Assembly (NCBI RefSeq): GCF_040546585.1
Contig: NZ_JBEPOC010000001.1
Coordinates: forward strand, 310,001 to 374,000
Length of the DNA: 64,000 nucleotides
Reading direction: 5' to 3'
Source: Marmoricola sp. OAE513
GTDB taxonomy: Bacteria; Actinomycetota; Actinomycetes; Propionibacteriales; Nocardioidaceae
In this document: positions 63,777-64,000 of the stretch, in pieces
How positions within the stretch are numbered: position 1 is the first letter of the stretch
How the letters are laid out: each line of letters starts with the position of its first letter
Made by a program: the position numbers and the translations under genes
Notes under the pieces: generated by a model
Databases searched by the model: none
Told to the model about the DNA's origin: nothing
Seen by the model: the letters and a program-made list of their open reading frames with translations, nothing else

Positions 63777-64000
<224 letters not shown>

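Overview
This is a 64-kb chromosomal window from a high-GC actinobacterium. It is most likely a Nocardioides-type member of the Propionibacteriales, judged from gene content, frequent GTG and TTG starts, and GC-rich third codon positions rather than from a database search. Almost everything is housekeeping. No tRNA, rRNA, CRISPR array, insertion sequence or prophage was seen. The window opens inside leuA (minus strand, 3' end off the left edge) and closes inside a class II DAHP synthase gene (minus strand, 5' end off the right edge).

Layout. (1) 1-3010: leuA with a leader-peptide attenuator, a flavodoxin-like protein and two tandem paralogous lipoproteins. (2) 3074-8649, minus: the histidine operon hisD-hisC-hisB-hisH-(small membrane protein)-hisA-hisF, in which hisD is frameshifted by one base. 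(3) 8832-12503: a LON-domain protein, a YbaK deacylase, a DUF3352 membrane protein and a small membrane protein coupled to dnaE. (4) 12500-20414, minus: dnaE, htpX, a GNAT-chorismate mutase fusion, an RluA-family pseudouridine synthase, lspA and a TraR/DksA zinc-finger protein with a long Lys/Ala/Pro repeat tail. (5) 20415-23978: a T-box leader, ileS and a strong bidirectional terminator. (6) 24031-42922, minus: the complete division and cell-wall cluster. In transcription order it reads mraZ, structured RNA, 46-aa membrane peptide, rsmH, ftsL, ftsI, murE, murF, mraY, murD, ftsW, murG, murC, ftsQ, ftsZ, pgeF, yggS, sepF, yggT, wag31. (7) 43108-47739: a MoxR, DUF58, transglutaminase operon. (8) 47774-51506, minus: DUF3040, then a cluster headed by a perfect LexA box: DUF6504, a HEPN-domain protein, a methyltransferase and dinB. 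(9) 51579-55082: a second YbaK-domain gene (frameshifted), an ArsC-like protein, a PPOX flavoprotein, DUF4126 and a phytoene desaturase-like oxidoreductase. (10) 55177-64000: metF, a polyprenyl synthase, an Rv2175c-like protein, a PknL-like PASTA kinase, an MFS/TetR pair and two unrelated DAHP synthases, broadly like the Rv2172c-Rv2178c region of Mycobacterium tuberculosis.

How it works together. Regions 6 and 7 make peptidoglycan precursors and the septum machinery, under MraZ boxes overlapping the mraZ promoter and further internal promoters. Regions 1, 2 and 10 supply leucine, histidine, aromatic amino acids and folate one-carbon units. Region 8 looks like a DNA-damage-induced accessory module and is the best candidate for under-described biology. 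A recurring signal is a TANNNT -10 element 6-7 bases before the start codon, which predicts leaderless mRNAs for at least ten genes. Two single-base frameshifts at C/G runs (hisD and the second YbaK gene) are either real mutations or residual sequence errors.
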